The notes: generated by a model not told the origin, from the sequence alone. Counted from the stretch's first letter, positions 9,574-19,961 are shown. The stretch is 27,433 nucleotides of DNA from Phaeoceros laevis (GCA_049999765.1 JBNGIQ010008719.1:1-27433), one strand, 5' to 3'. Made by a program: numbers and translations.

Positions 9574-9791
9574 AACTCCCTCCACCTGCAGAACAATCCT
9601 CTATAGCAAAACCATCCTCTCACTTTAGAGAAAGATGGTGGAGCCCTACCCTAGTTCACCTTGGGAGCCGTGCACAATGGGAGATCGGTGGCATACAACT
9701 TTGCCGAAATAAACTTTACTGTACCCGTCAGCCACCGGGTGTCCGAATATGGGCAAGGGGGGGACCCTCATGGGACTATGTCAACTCCCTC
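9574..9791. mobile_element. 200-bp insertion in the copia RT, flanked by 9-bp direct repeats
   Basis: AACTCCCTC occurs at 9574-9582 and 9783-9791. The 200 bases between have no copia similarity and contain stops, and they separate the YVDD block from the LGEAR block. Without the insertion plus one repeat copy the two blocks lie in one frame. This marks it as a transposition with target duplication. No terminal inverted repeats or poly(A) are visible. A sequence vaguely like a Pol III B box (gtgtccgaat, near 9738) is the only hint of a SINE. The class is unresolved. Confidence 0.75.
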
Positions 9792-9799
9792 AAATACGT

Positions 9800-9814
9800 A
9801 CACACACACACACA
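9800..9814. repeat. (AC)n microsatellite
   Basis: About seven AC units just after the second 9-bp repeat, inside the copia reading frame. Confidence 0.9.
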
Positions 9815-10740
9815 TGCTTATCACCATGCGAGATCTTCTCACGAGCGAGTTTAAAATAACTCACTTGGGAGAAGCAAGGTATCGTGTTGGGATTCATATA
9901 TCAAGGAATCGGAGTGTGCACAAGGACAATAACACTTAGCCAGGAAAATACCTCAAAGTGCATGGCGTCCGCAGTTCAATATAATGGTGAGCTGGAAACC
10001 CTGCTCCACTCCCATGGTAGCAGGGCAACGACTTACCAGGTCCACGTGTCCAGTCACAGAGGAGGAGAAGGAAGCCATGAAAGGGATTCCTTACAGAGTG
10101 ATTCTTGGAAAAATCCTCTATTCTAGCAACACTACAAGACTAGAGACTTTGATAGCATCTGGCAACTGCTCTAAATTCCTTGAGAATCTAGGTATAATGC
10201 ATTGGGTAGCAGCCAAACGAGTGCTGCGATATGTCACTGGCACTTTATCAGGAGGAGTAAAGTATAAAGGAGAGGGGCAATATCCTTACCTTACAAATCT
10301 ACTGTGATTCTAATTATGCAGCTGATGTTGACACCAGAAGGTCCATCTCGGCGTTTGTGAGCACGCTTTGAGGAGGACCTGTAGACTGGCAGTCTTAGAA
10401 GCAACCTATAGTAGCTTTATCTACAACGGCAAAGTACTTGTAGAAGGAGCGAAGGCTGCCATCATGATGTGGTCGAGGCGGCTGCTACCTGAACTAGGGC
10501 ATACACAAATAGAACCCATACTGTTCCTTTGTGACAACCAGGGTGCAGTGGACCTAGCGAGGAACCCAGTGTTCTGGACACTCTCAAACAAGACACATAT
10601 GCGTTCAGTACCATTTCATCCGAGAAACTATTGATGCAGGAGATGTTGCAATCACCTATATAGCAACTGCTGAAAATCATGCTAATGTCTTGGCAAAGCC
10701 CTTAGCTGACTTCACTACAAACTTATGGAGTTCTTGGTCA

Positions 10741-11778
10741 CTGAATCAGCTGAGTCTTCATCAAGTTCTTCCACGTCTTGTTGAGCTGTTCCTGAGAGAC
10801 TGAAGATAATAAACAACCGGAGTGTGTCAGCATCAACAGCACAGTGTGAGAGTGCAAAGTTAGAGAGATCAAGCACAAGTTCTAAACTGTAGTGGCAGCG
10901 CACCCAAGAGGAGGTGATCTCCTCGATGCACACCATGACCATCTATATCTCGGGGCTTCTAAACAAGTATTGCATGGGACATCCGGGAGCTTGAGCTGAC
11001 CCTGGATTTTGGTAAACAACCATGCTTCGACGGATTCCTCTCGGCATCTGAAGCTGAGGCTGAACTATTCTAGGGTAGTGGCAAACTGTAAGCTCACATG
11101 CAGTGATGGAGATTTGGACAGCAGCAAGAGAACTATGTGGGCGCAACATGAGGACGGTCTCAATATGATGATGATGATATGATTTATTACTTTTAACATG
11201 GGTCTAAGCACGCACAGGTGACCGTTTTTAATACGCGCGGGCGTCGAGCTCATGGTGGCCCGCGTGTCAGAACTTGTAAAGATTGAGACGGTGGACCGGT
11301 GGGCCGGCCCGAACCGATGGACGGGAAAAAAGAAAGAAAATGACCATATTTTTTTGTGCCACCTTCACCCGTTGTCACTAATGCATGTCGTACTGTCATA
11401 ATTCCGCTTGGCTGTTAGTGCCACCTCTCTCCTCAACGCTCGGCCGGCTAGGCTCCTCTCTTCCATGCAGCCGCCATCGCCCAGGTCCGGCTGCTGCTAG
11501 TGAGCGTTGTGTATGGCTTTGAGGTTTTCAGTGTTGTGGGTTTGAGGGGTCCGAGCTGATTGTGTTGTGGGTTTGGTGCTGACTTGCGTACGCTGGTGGA
11601 GGACTTGCTCAGGCTTCATATACAAGGTTGTTACTACTAGTCACGGTAATGTCACTGTGACCTTGAGTATGTAGGTTCTCTACCTCGACCACAACATGCA
11701 TGTGTTTTTCGCAACCGCAGCGGTGTTTTTCCGCAACCGCAGCTGATTTTTCTGAGCCGCAATTGTGGGTTTGGTGCA
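10741..11778. other. Region after the copia relic, no gene recognised
   Basis: Short frames only. An imperfect GATGAT run is near 11167-11178 and a GC-rich patch (gtgggccggcccgaacc) near 11299-11315. Two close copies of a gcaaccgcagc motif lie at 11709-11742. The copia 3' LTR, if it was ever here, is not recognisable. Confidence 0.4.
11197..11226 (+). repeat. Dispersed repeat copy, inverted partner at about 21887-21916
   Basis: catgggtctaagca followed by cgcacaggtgacc here matches the reverse complement of 21887-21916 with about three differences. The two are about 10.7 kb apart in opposite orientation, suggesting ends of related repeat elements. Confidence 0.6.
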
Positions 11779-12096
11779 GAGCCCTGCTGGAGCTGTCGCG
11801 CCATCGCTAGAGCTATGCTGGAGAGCTGTCGCGCCATCGTTGGAGCTGTGCTAGAGCCTTGGTGGAGCTGTACTGGAGCCCTGCCAGAGCTGTCGCGCCA
11901 TCGCTGGAGCTGTGCTGGAGCCCTCCTGGAGCCCTCCTGGAGCCTTGCCAAAGCTGTCGCGCCATCGCTGGAGCTGTGCTGGAGAGCTGTCATGCCATCG
12001 TTGGAGCTGTGCCGGAGCCTTGCTGGAGCTGTGCTCGAGCCCTGCTAGCGCTGGAGTTGTTGCGCCATCGTAGGAGCCCTGTTGGAGCTGTCGTAG
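11779..12096. repeat. GC-rich minisatellite built from 11- and 22-bp modules
   Basis: Modules such as gccctgctggag, agctgtgctggag and agctgtcgcgccatcg recur through about 320 bases. The higher-order pattern of roughly 42 bp is irregular, with modules lost or doubled (ccctcctggag twice near 11929-11950). Long frames on both strands (for example 11993-11652 minus and 11815-12048 plus) result from stop-free repeats, not from genes. Confidence 0.9.
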
Positions 12097-12292
12097 TGGC
12101 ATGAATGTTACTTTTTGTATCGATGTTGGTTACTACTGCAATTTTTTAAGGCGTAGGCTCACCGATATAGATGTATCGGCACTCTTTTTAGCTTCCTATT
12201 CTTCTATAGAGATCTATATATGGTTCACAAGTTTGCTCTGCTCATCACATCGTTGCCTGTGTGCAGTGAGAGCTGCCAAAAGGATATTCCCG

Positions 12293-12404
12293 TTGCCGCC
12301 GCTGATACGCATGATTGCCAAGACAATCACTGGGAGCTCGGCCGAGATTTGCCGCCGCTGATACGCATGATTGCCAAGACAATCACTGGGAGCTCGGCCG
12401 AGAT
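12293..12404. repeat. Perfect 56-bp tandem duplication
   Basis: 12293-12348 and 12349-12404 are identical, both starting ttgccgccgctgatacgc. The perfect identity implies a recent event. Confidence 0.93.
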
Positions 12405-12997
12405 GAGGTATGTGGATGTCCCTTGTTGGGAGTCATTAGTGCTGAAAATCCATTGAGGGGACAAAGATGAATGCCTTGTTGCATCCCTTTTGTGAGTGTG
12501 TTTGTGGCTCTAGAGTTACTAATAGTGTGCGGTTTTTCACGGTTGTCCTTGGTTGGCAGGTTATTGATAAAGTGCAAGAGGAGACTGTAATGAGATCCGG
12601 TAAGATTCACATCTAGAACTTCTCTACTGCTGCAGTGGCTTTGCCCAGGTTCAGGATTGCCTGAATTGATCATGACAGTGGCGACTGTGAGATTGGATGA
12701 GATTTCAAGAAACAAGATGTGCTGCGAGTGTACTGTCTCAGACTGAATTGCCCTTCTCGAACGGTGACTAAGCCATGTAGTTGTCTCCCGCCTTGCATTG
12801 TGAGAAGAGAGTGAATTTGGACTGGAAGTCTTGAGTAGTGTAGGGTTTCAGGCTCAATTCAGGTGCAAACCTGCCTACTGGTCTTAATATGTAGCACTGA
12901 AATGGTTGCAGACTCCCTCCAAACTTTGAAGAGCCGGAAGGACATCGCGACCAAGTATACTTGGGTTGGTCAATCGGGCACAACATTGTTTCTGTAT
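12405..12997. other. No gene recognised
   Basis: A 110-codon minus-strand frame (12715-12383) has no recognisable domain. Nothing else is supported. Confidence 0.4.
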
Positions 12998-13432
12998 CAC
13001 TTGTGACACTTGTGCATGATTGTGGCATGTGGATGATTGTGGCACTTGTGCCTGTTTGTGGCACTTGTGCCTGATTGTGGCATTTGTGCTTGATTGTGAC
13101 ACTTATGCCTGATTGTGGCACTTGTGCCTGGTGTCTGATTGTGGCACTTGTGTGTCTGATTGTGGCACTTGTGTGTCTGATTGTGGCACTTGTGCCTGAT
13201 TGTGGCACTTTTGCCAGGTGTCTGATTGTGGCACTTGTGCTTGGTGTCTGATTGTGGCACAAGTGTGCTTGATTGTGGCACTTGTGCCTGATTGTGGTAC
13301 TTGTGCATCATTGTGGCACTTGCGCATCATTGTGGCTCTTGTGCATCATTGTGGCTCTTGTGCATCATTGTAGCACTTGTGTATGCTTGTCCATCATTGT
13401 GGCACTTGTGTGTGTTTGTGACACTTTTGCAT
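12998..13432 (+). repeat. Minisatellite array, 19-bp unit (gattgtggcacttgtgcct)
   Basis: About 20 variant copies of a 19-bp unit, with some longer units (ggtgtct and tgtgtct insertions near 13120-13250). The last part is a variant block with gcatcattgtggctcttgt units. Each unit contains the self-complementary arms ggcac and gtgcc. The array is in inverted orientation to the one at 18649-19003, and the variant block 13313-13392 matches 18649-18728 reversed with two mismatches in 80. Confidence 0.95.
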
Positions 13433-13475
13433 GCTCTATTCGACAACCAAGTATTGCTATATTGAGCACAGCTCT

Positions 13476-13552
13476 ACCGGATAATATCAGTGCAGTAGAG
13501 CGGCAAGCGTTGTTGTGGAGGCAGAATTTCTTGGACCCCACATTGTGGTGGG
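13476..13552 (+). repeat. First copy of a 75-bp direct duplication (second copy 13964-14036)
   Basis: From accggataatatcagtgcag through ttcttggaccccacattgtgg this segment recurs at 13964-14036 with a few substitutions and a short length difference. The second copy runs into PPR-like coding sequence, so this is probably a detached piece of the same pseudogene. Confidence 0.85.
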
Positions 13553-14019
13553 ACTAAAGGACGAACGAGAAGAGCGCCCGCTCTCCCGACTTCAGGCCCA
13601 AGGAGTCCAAGGAGCCCCTATGGCTGATGTGACTGACTGTTCCTTTTTATTATCTGCACAGAATGCTGCATCCGGGTGCCTTGTTTTCAAGCATTATGTG
13701 ATGCCATTTTATCATTATGTGTTGATGTACAAATCTGAGACCCATGGTTGGTGCAGGTTGTAGGTGCTATTATTTTCAGGGTAGACGACTACAAATTCCC
13801 GGCAACACCTCACCTCAAATTGTGTCCCTAATTGAATCTTGTTGGCAAAAGTAAGCGTGAAAATCATGATTATATTGTTATGGGTTGTTAGATAGCGAGT
13901 TGCCTCTTGGTTTGTTGGTGTTACATTCGTGCCCTACAGTTGCTGACCAGCCAAGCCAGGCATACCGGACAATATCAGTGCAGTAGAACAGGCAATCGGT
14001 GGAGGCAGTATTTCTTGGA

Positions 14020-14275
14020 CCCCACATTGTGGTGGACTGCCTGGTGGACAGGTATGCAAAGTGTGGGAATTGGAAGAATGCACGCAGGGTTTTCAACTGT
14101 ATGGCCACAGAAAATGCAGTGTCATGGACTGCATGATTGCTGGGTATGCAAAGTGTGGCCAGTTGGAAGATGCACGCAAGCTATTTGACAGTCTGGCCTC
14201 AGGGTGCGGCAACCTGGAACGTCATGATTAGTGGGTATGCTCAGCACGAGTTTGCTCCCCAGGCGCTCGGATTGT
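14020..14275 (+). pseudogene. Decayed PPR repeats, plus strand
   Basis: Readable PPR signatures are spread over frames: VVDCLVDRYAKCG and NARRVFNCMA (about 14027-14106), AVSWTA, then after a one-base loss near 14130 MIAGYAKCGQLEDARKLFDSL (about 14131-14192), and after another frame change WNVMISGYAQH (about 14215-14248). These are S and P/L type motifs of the class encoded at 1160-3574, but not the same gene. At least two frameshifts, no start, no C-terminal domain. Confidence 0.8.
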
Positions 14276-14342
14276 AAGCAAGTATGGAGCAGGAGGGCCT
14301 GATTTTAGCAAACAGCACTTGTTACGTTTGCTTGCCTCCTAA

Positions 14343-14633
14343 ATGGCGCCCGGAGGAGCATCCCTCTTGAACAAACTGTCAAACACTTTGCGTGCATCTT
14401 CCATGTGGCATACGTTGCTCCGTATCTTGGTAAGACAGTGCTTTCAAGAAATGCTTACAGGAAAACCTTGTGGACAGACTATCAAACATTTTGCGTGCGT
14501 CGCTCAACTGGCCACATTTTGCATACAAGTAAACTTCTTTGCACGATCTCTGGACGCAGCTGCCTGCCCTGCTGTAGAGCACCCGCACTTGTATAGGCTT
14601 AGACAGGAGGGCATACAGCCCAATGGCCCACAT
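14343..14633 (-). pseudogene. Decayed PPR repeats, minus strand, facing the plus-strand copy
   Basis: The minus strand reads VYLYAKCGQLSDARKMFDSLST near 14540-14475, and a further DARKVFDSL-like segment near 14410-14365 in another frame. The first block is about 80% identical at DNA level to 14143-14195 on the plus strand, so the two PPR pseudogene pieces form an inverted repeat with about 280 bases between the matching blocks. Non-functional. Confidence 0.75.
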
Positions 14634-14659
14634 TTCTTAGCCCTTTCAGTGTATGCAGT

Positions 14660-17005
14660 CTCATAGGGCAAGCTAGCAGTCAAAAAGTGTTTGACCGTGT
14701 AGAAATTGCCAAGATTTGAACCTTGAATAAAACCTGATGCTTGTTGCCAAACCCACAAAATTTATATATGGTTGGATAGAGCTCAAAGAGCTTTATTTTA
14801 TGGAGCAAATATCAGCTTTTATCTAGTCAATATTCACATGTTTGCAATTGTTCATTAGCAAACTGGTAGAAAAGGTGGGCTATATGAAGCCATTATTTTT
14901 TGAGGGTGTGATCATTAAATAGAGCACAAAAAAGTACCTTCCGAATGTTGAGATGGTTTTTGGCTTGCACTCCTTGAACTTTCTTTTGTGGAGGGTGCAA
15001 GTTTGCACTAATTTGCTACGGTCAACCCTACTTTGACCATGAATATAACTATCTAGGTTTCGCCAATACGCCTAACTCCTGGTATGGTTAAACTAAGCTC
15101 GTTGAGCTCTACAAGGTAGTCATATCACTTTTTTTTTTTACAAAGATAAAGTTTAGACATGTCGCATCAGGGAACAATGAAGTCGAAACATATAGAACTT
15201 CACCTACAAGTACAACACATGAAAAACACTTGGAGTTCACTACTGTTAAATGCAAAGTTTCTTAGGTCTATAATGTAGAGCTCGATGAGTACATTTCAAA
15301 TATGATGATAACATTGTGTGTTTCCATGACCTCATAGGGCAAGCTAGCAGTCAAAGAGCGTTTGACCGTGTAGGAATTGCCAAGATTTGAACTTTGAATG
15401 AAACCTGATGCTTGTTGCCAAACCATAAACTTTATATATGGTTGGATAGAGCTCGAGGAGCTCTATTTGATGGACAAACATCAGCTTTTATCTAGGCAAT
15501 ATTCACATGTTTGCAATTGTTCATTAGCAAACTGGTAGAAAAGGTGGGCTATATGAAGCCATTATTTTTTTAGGGTGTGATCATTAAATAGAGCACAAAA
15601 AAGTACCTTTCCAATGTTGAGTTGGTTTTTGGCTTGCACTCCTTGAACTTGCTTTTGTGGAGGGTGCAAGTTTGCAGTCATTTGCTGCGGTCAACCCTAC
15701 TTTGACCATGAATGTAACTATCTAGGTTTCGCCAAAATGCCTAGCTCCTGGTATGGTTAAACTAAGCTCATTGAGCTCTACAAGGTAGTCATATTATTTT
15801 TTTTTAACAAAGATAAAGTTTAGACATGTCGCACCAGGGAACAATGAAGTCGAAACATATAGAACTTCGCCTATAAGTACAACACATGAGAAACACTTGG
15901 GGTTCACTATTGTCAAATACAAAGTTTCTTAGGTCTATAATGTAGAGCTCGATGAGCACATTCCAATATGATGATAACTTTGTGTGTTTCCTTGACCTCA
16001 TAGGGCAAGCTAGCAGTCAAAGAGTGTTTGACCGTGTAGGAATTGCCAAGATTTGAACCTTGAATGAAACCTGATGTTTATTGCCAAACCCACAAACTTT
16101 ATATATGATTGGATAGAGCTCAAAAAGCTCTGTTTTATGGAGCAAACATCAGCTTTTATCTAGGCAATATTCACATGTTTGCAATTGTTCATTAGCAAAT
16201 TGGTAGAAAAGGTGGGCTATATGAAGCCATTATTTTTTGAGGGTGTGATCATTAAATAGAGCACAAAAAAGTACCTTCCCTGTGTTGAGTTGGTTTTTGG
16301 CTTGCACTCCTTGAACTTGCTTTTGTGGAGGGTGCAAGTTTGCAGTCATTTGCTGCGGTCAACCGTACTTTGACCATGAATGTAACTATCTAGGCTTCGC
16401 CAAAACGCCTAGCTCCTAGCATGGTTAAACTAAGCTCATTGAGCTCTACAAGATAGTCATATTATTTTTTTTTAACAAAGATAAAGTTTAGACATGTCGC
16501 ACCAGGGAACAATGAAGTCGAAACATATAGAACTTCACCTACAAGTACAACACATGAGAAACACTTGGGGTTCACTATTATCAAATACAAAGTTTCTTAG
16601 GTCTATAATGTAGAGCTCGATGAGCACATTCCAAATATGATGATAACTTTGTGTGTTTCCTTGACCTCATAGGGCAAGCTAGCAGTCAAAGAGCGTTTGA
16701 CCGTGTAGGAATTGCCAAGATTTGAACCTTGAATGAAACCTGATGTTTATTGCCAAACCCACAAACTTTATATATGATTGGATAGAGCTCAAAAAGCTCT
16801 GTTTTATGGAGCAAACATCAGCTTTTACCTAGGAAATATTCACATGTTTGCAATTGTTCATTAGCACACTGGTAGAAAAGGTGGGCTATATGAAGCCATT
16901 ATTTTTTGAGGGTGTGATCATTAAATAGAGCACAAAAAGTACCTCCCCAATGTTGAGCTGGTTTTGGCTTGCACTCCTTGAACTTACTTTTGTGGAGGGT
17001 GCAAC
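14660..17005. repeat. Tandem array of about 668-bp units (three full, one partial)
   Basis: Units start at 14660, 15331, 15997 and 16666, each with ctcatagggcaagctagcag, giving periods of 671, 666 and 669. The fourth stops at about 17005 after 340 bases. Copies are roughly 93-96% alike by eye. The unit contains cttgcactccttgaactt, a T-run before aacaaagataaagtttag, and palindromic gagctc/agctct patches. No long open frame is conserved between units, so it behaves as a satellite-like non-coding repeat. Confidence 0.95.
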
Positions 17006-17101
17006 TAACAGAGCACACTTGTGCTACTAACAGAGCACACTTGTGCAATTAATAGAGCACACTTTTGCTACTAACAGAGCATACTTGTGCCACTAGAACA
17101 G
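17004..17101. repeat. 22-bp tandem repeat, about 4.5 copies
   Basis: actaacagagcacacttgtgct-like units begin at 17004, 17026, 17048 and 17070, with a remnant at 17092. They directly abut the truncated last 668-bp unit. Confidence 0.92.
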
Positions 17102-17640
17102 TACTTTGAAAGGGTGACGTGTGCTACTTGTTATGAAAGGCACGTGTTATCTGTCGTTTTGTGCTCAAAGCGCTTATAATTAGTCCTCCAAGGCGCTTAG
17201 TCTCAAGACTGGTAATTAATGCTGTAATTTTGAAAACTTGAAAACGAGCCTCTTTCTCGTTTTAGGGTTTTTAGGGCCTTTTTGTTACTGTGGAAGTTTG
17301 CAGATCACATCCATCCTTGGCATAATTACAAATCGCATTCGCTGCTGCTGTATCCTTCAAAGGTATTTGAAGAATTCTCTGCGTGAGTAATTACTCACTC
17401 CCTGCACACTTCACAACTCTGTAGAGGATGCGGTTTGTGAGTGCGATTGAACTCATGCATAGCTAAAAACGGAGGCATAGCTTATAAGGGAGGCAGGCTC
17501 CTAGAAACGTAGCTTACAATGGAGGCGTCCTCTACAATTTCTACCAACTTGGCTAACTGAGAGAAGTTTTGTTGAAACACAAGCTATACAAGGATAGCAG
17601 ACACCAAGAGTTCCTCTCTGCGGCTGTCCCACATGTGCAA
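17102..17640. other. No gene recognised
   Basis: About 540 bases between the 22-bp repeat and the minus-strand pseudogene. It may contain that element's 3' end. Two imperfect copies of a cgtagctta/catagctta plus ggaggc motif lie at 17472-17525. Confidence 0.4.
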
Positions 17641-18604
17641 CCCCAAGCTCAGTTAAAATCAGAGCTGAGAACCACTTGTTGGTGACAATGACGCTTGCGT
17701 GGTGGCACTTTGGAAGATGGGGTGTCTTCCGCCATTGCTCGAGCACAAGGCTCAGGGTCCAAACACTCAGATCTGGTGTCAAAAGAGCTTGGCGGGCAAG
17801 ATGTGATCCCCAGTTTCAACCTCAAAATTTTCACAACCAGTGCATGCATAACCTCCATCCAGTACTGGTGGTCCCTGCGCAACTTGGCCTTTCGTTTTGG
17901 ATCTGAAAAGCATAATTCTCTGCAAAATCGACAAGTGACACAATTACCCCCTCCGGGAAATATCTCATACACTTTCGGAATTGCTCACTTAGCCACCGAG
18001 CATAGAAGCTATGTTCAACAAATTCTCAGAGTTCGAATTTCAAAAAATGCACGTGCTCTGACGGATGAGTCAGGAGATACAAAATCTGGATTCGCTTCTT
18101 GGGTTTGCCTTGCTTGTCAGTGCCAGCGGGTTCCCTTGAAAATTTCTTCCATGCATGCAGAGCAGCAGGCAAGACGTCCTTAACCTCTTCTTTTGGGCAC
18201 ACATGCAACTCCGCAGGCCCACAGAGCCTACATTTCCCACTTAGGCAGTTAACTTTGTGCCACTCCTCATCCGCGGGCTTGGGGCATAATACAGCTGCCT
18301 GTAATTGCGTACTGCCGTTATAGGTGGCACTCACCGCTGCACATGGAAGTTTCAGAGCAGGGTCCCTCCCTGGCGGCTGACAAACATGGCATTTGCAGTC
18401 ACACCCTCGAGGATGGAGTGCAGACCCTGTGGCACGAATAGCATTGAACGCATCCCGTAATTGAGCCATTTGACTGTGGTACACACAACATCAGACGTTC
18501 CTCTCTTGCAGAATTCTAATAAAATATGGCTTGAGCTTCTCAAACGAGCGCTGGCCAATACAGATGTAGGGGTGTTCCTCTTTGAATTTCAGGAAGAAGT
18601 CGGT

Positions 18605-19242
18605 CTGCAAGCATGAAGACAATGAGCTCATCAAATAGTAGCAAAGGTGGACAAGCATACACAAGTGCTACAGTGATGCACAAGAGCCACAATGATGCAC
18701 AAGAGCCACAATGATGCGCAAGAGCCACAATGATGCGCAAGAGCCACAATGATGCACACACACACACACAATGATGCACAAGTGCCACAATCAAGCACAA
18801 GTGCCACAATCATGCACAAGTGCCACAATCAGGCTCACTTGTGCCACAATCAGGCACACTTATGCCACAGTCAGGCACAAGTGCCACAGTCAGGAACAAG
18901 TGCCACAGTCAGGCACAAGTGCCACAATCAGGCACAAGTGCCACAATCAGGCACTAGTGGCACAATCATTAGGCACACTTGTGCCACAATTAGGCACAAG
19001 TCACTAGATATTATAACAGTGAGGGACACAAAGGACATCTAGAAACGCAAAGAACGTCTAGTGACACAGAGAACGTCTAGTGAGACTACTGATACAAATC
19101 ATCTAGTGATACAAAACACACTACAACTAGTAGCCAGCGGCATAGGTAATGTAAGTCTAAGCAGGCAAGCCCTCATGGATTAGGAAAACAGCCAAAGTAT
19201 GCATTCATAACAGTGGAATGAAAAGGCAAGAGTAAGGATCAC
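18605..19242 (-). other. 638-bp intron of the VDFAENY-family pseudogene, containing a minisatellite
   Basis: On the minus strand the exon ends ATGTCTCAG at 19243 and is followed by gtgatcc. The next exon begins ACCGACTTC at 18604 after gcttgcag. The join is in phase and links LDMSQ to TDFFLKFKEEHP, which reads as continuous family sequence. The interior is mostly the 19-bp minisatellite plus short tagtgacacagagaacgtc-like repeats near 19040-19110. Confidence 0.7.
18649..19003 (-). repeat. Inverted copy of the 19-bp minisatellite, within an intron
   Basis: On the plus strand it reads aggcacaagtgccacaatc units, the reverse complement of the array at 12998-13432. The edge ggacaagcatacacaagtgc and the gcaagagccacaatgat variant block match the left array's end in reversed order. 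Confidence 0.95.
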
Positions 19243-19773
19243 CTGAGACATGTCCAGAAAGTGGATAATATGTTCCTCATACAGCTTCAGCCCGATGCGC
19301 CATTGTGCTGTGTCCTTCACATTCGGCGACACTCTACAGGCCAGCTCCCAATAGCAGTGAATACCATCCTTGACATACGCACTCAACGAGTCGCACCGAG
19401 GTCTCCGCCTTCATCGGAGATGATGCAGTTGACGACAGTCGCCTGGTCCGCAAGTTTGAAGTCCCCTGCACCTTCTTGCACTGTTGCATGGAAACTCTAA
19501 TTAAGATTTGCCGCAATCAGAGCAGTGGACTTTTGCTCCGGCATGGCCATGGCCGAGGCTGGCCAACACCACCTAATCATGGGAAGGTTGTTGAAATGCT
19601 CAAGGACCGCACCCCTGGTGGCTTTGTCATACCACTCCACAGTCTTCATGAACTGGGAGCCTAGATCCCCGGCAAGCTGCTTAGCAACCCTCTCAGAGCA
19701 GGAAATGCCATTCAGACTTGAGTTTGTCCACCGTTCCCAATAAGCGCGCATCTTTAGAGCAGAAGATCGGTAC

Positions 19774-19961
19774 CTGGAGACGTGGACGGATCAGAGGCAC
19801 AGTAACATCCATGTCATAGGCACAGTAACGTTCATGTCACAAGCACATTCACTTGCCGAATCACAAGCCATTTCACAAGCACAATCACTTGCGCACAAGA
19901 CAGGTTTACTTGCAGAATAACTTGAAACAAATTATTGGTCTTTGGCGCACAAGACCGGTAC
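19774..19961 (-). other. 188-bp intron with both splice sites in direct repeats
   Basis: Minus strand: exon ...CGTCTCCAG (to 19962), then gtaccgg; intron end cgtctccag, then exon GTACCGA from 19773. The join keeps phase (codon AG|G) and connects the acidic exon to the conserved block. About 34 bases around each splice site match with about six differences. Confidence 0.65.

Larger units (their letters stand above)
8886..10740 (+). mobile_element. Ty1/copia retrotransposon relic: reverse transcriptase and RNase H, multiply broken
   Basis: The element starts inside the polyprotein just before the reverse transcriptase: AFNGPNGKEWRAT, ENNTWTL, then KAQLVARGFTQ, ETFAPIAKF, QLDVKTAFLHG, RKTIYGLNQAPRAWN and the catalytic YVDDMLI near 9547-9567. 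LGEARYRVGIHISR (about 9868-9910), KPCSTPM, and a copia RNase H with CDNQGAVDLARNPVF (about 10532-10576) and YIATAENHANVLAKPL (about 10660-10710) follow. Damage: a one-base loss near 9090, a stop near 9335 followed by a frame change, a 200-bp insertion at 9583-9782, further frame changes near 9980 and 10300, and lost sequence around 10320-10370. Protease and integrase regions are absent, and no LTR or primer site was found, so it is 5'-truncated and cannot be autonomous. Confidence 0.9.

Noticed and set aside
9661-9939. 92-codon frame across the copia insertion
   Set aside because: Chance joining of the 200-bp insertion with shifted copia sequence and the AC repeat.
11652-12104. Frames of 77-113 codons on both strands
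   Set aside because: Produced by the stop-free GC-rich minisatellite.
12768-13330. Long minus-strand frames rich in CHNQ/ATIRH/QVPQSGTS repeats
   Set aside because: The 19-bp minisatellite is open in several frames, and the frames differ only by phase. No non-repeat domain is present.
12998-13432. CRISPR-like array
   Set aside because: No conserved repeat alternating with unique spacers; units are contiguous variants of 19 bp, in a eukaryotic context.
18540-19042. Frames in the right minisatellite on both strands
   Set aside because: Same repeat artefact; the array lies in a predicted intron.
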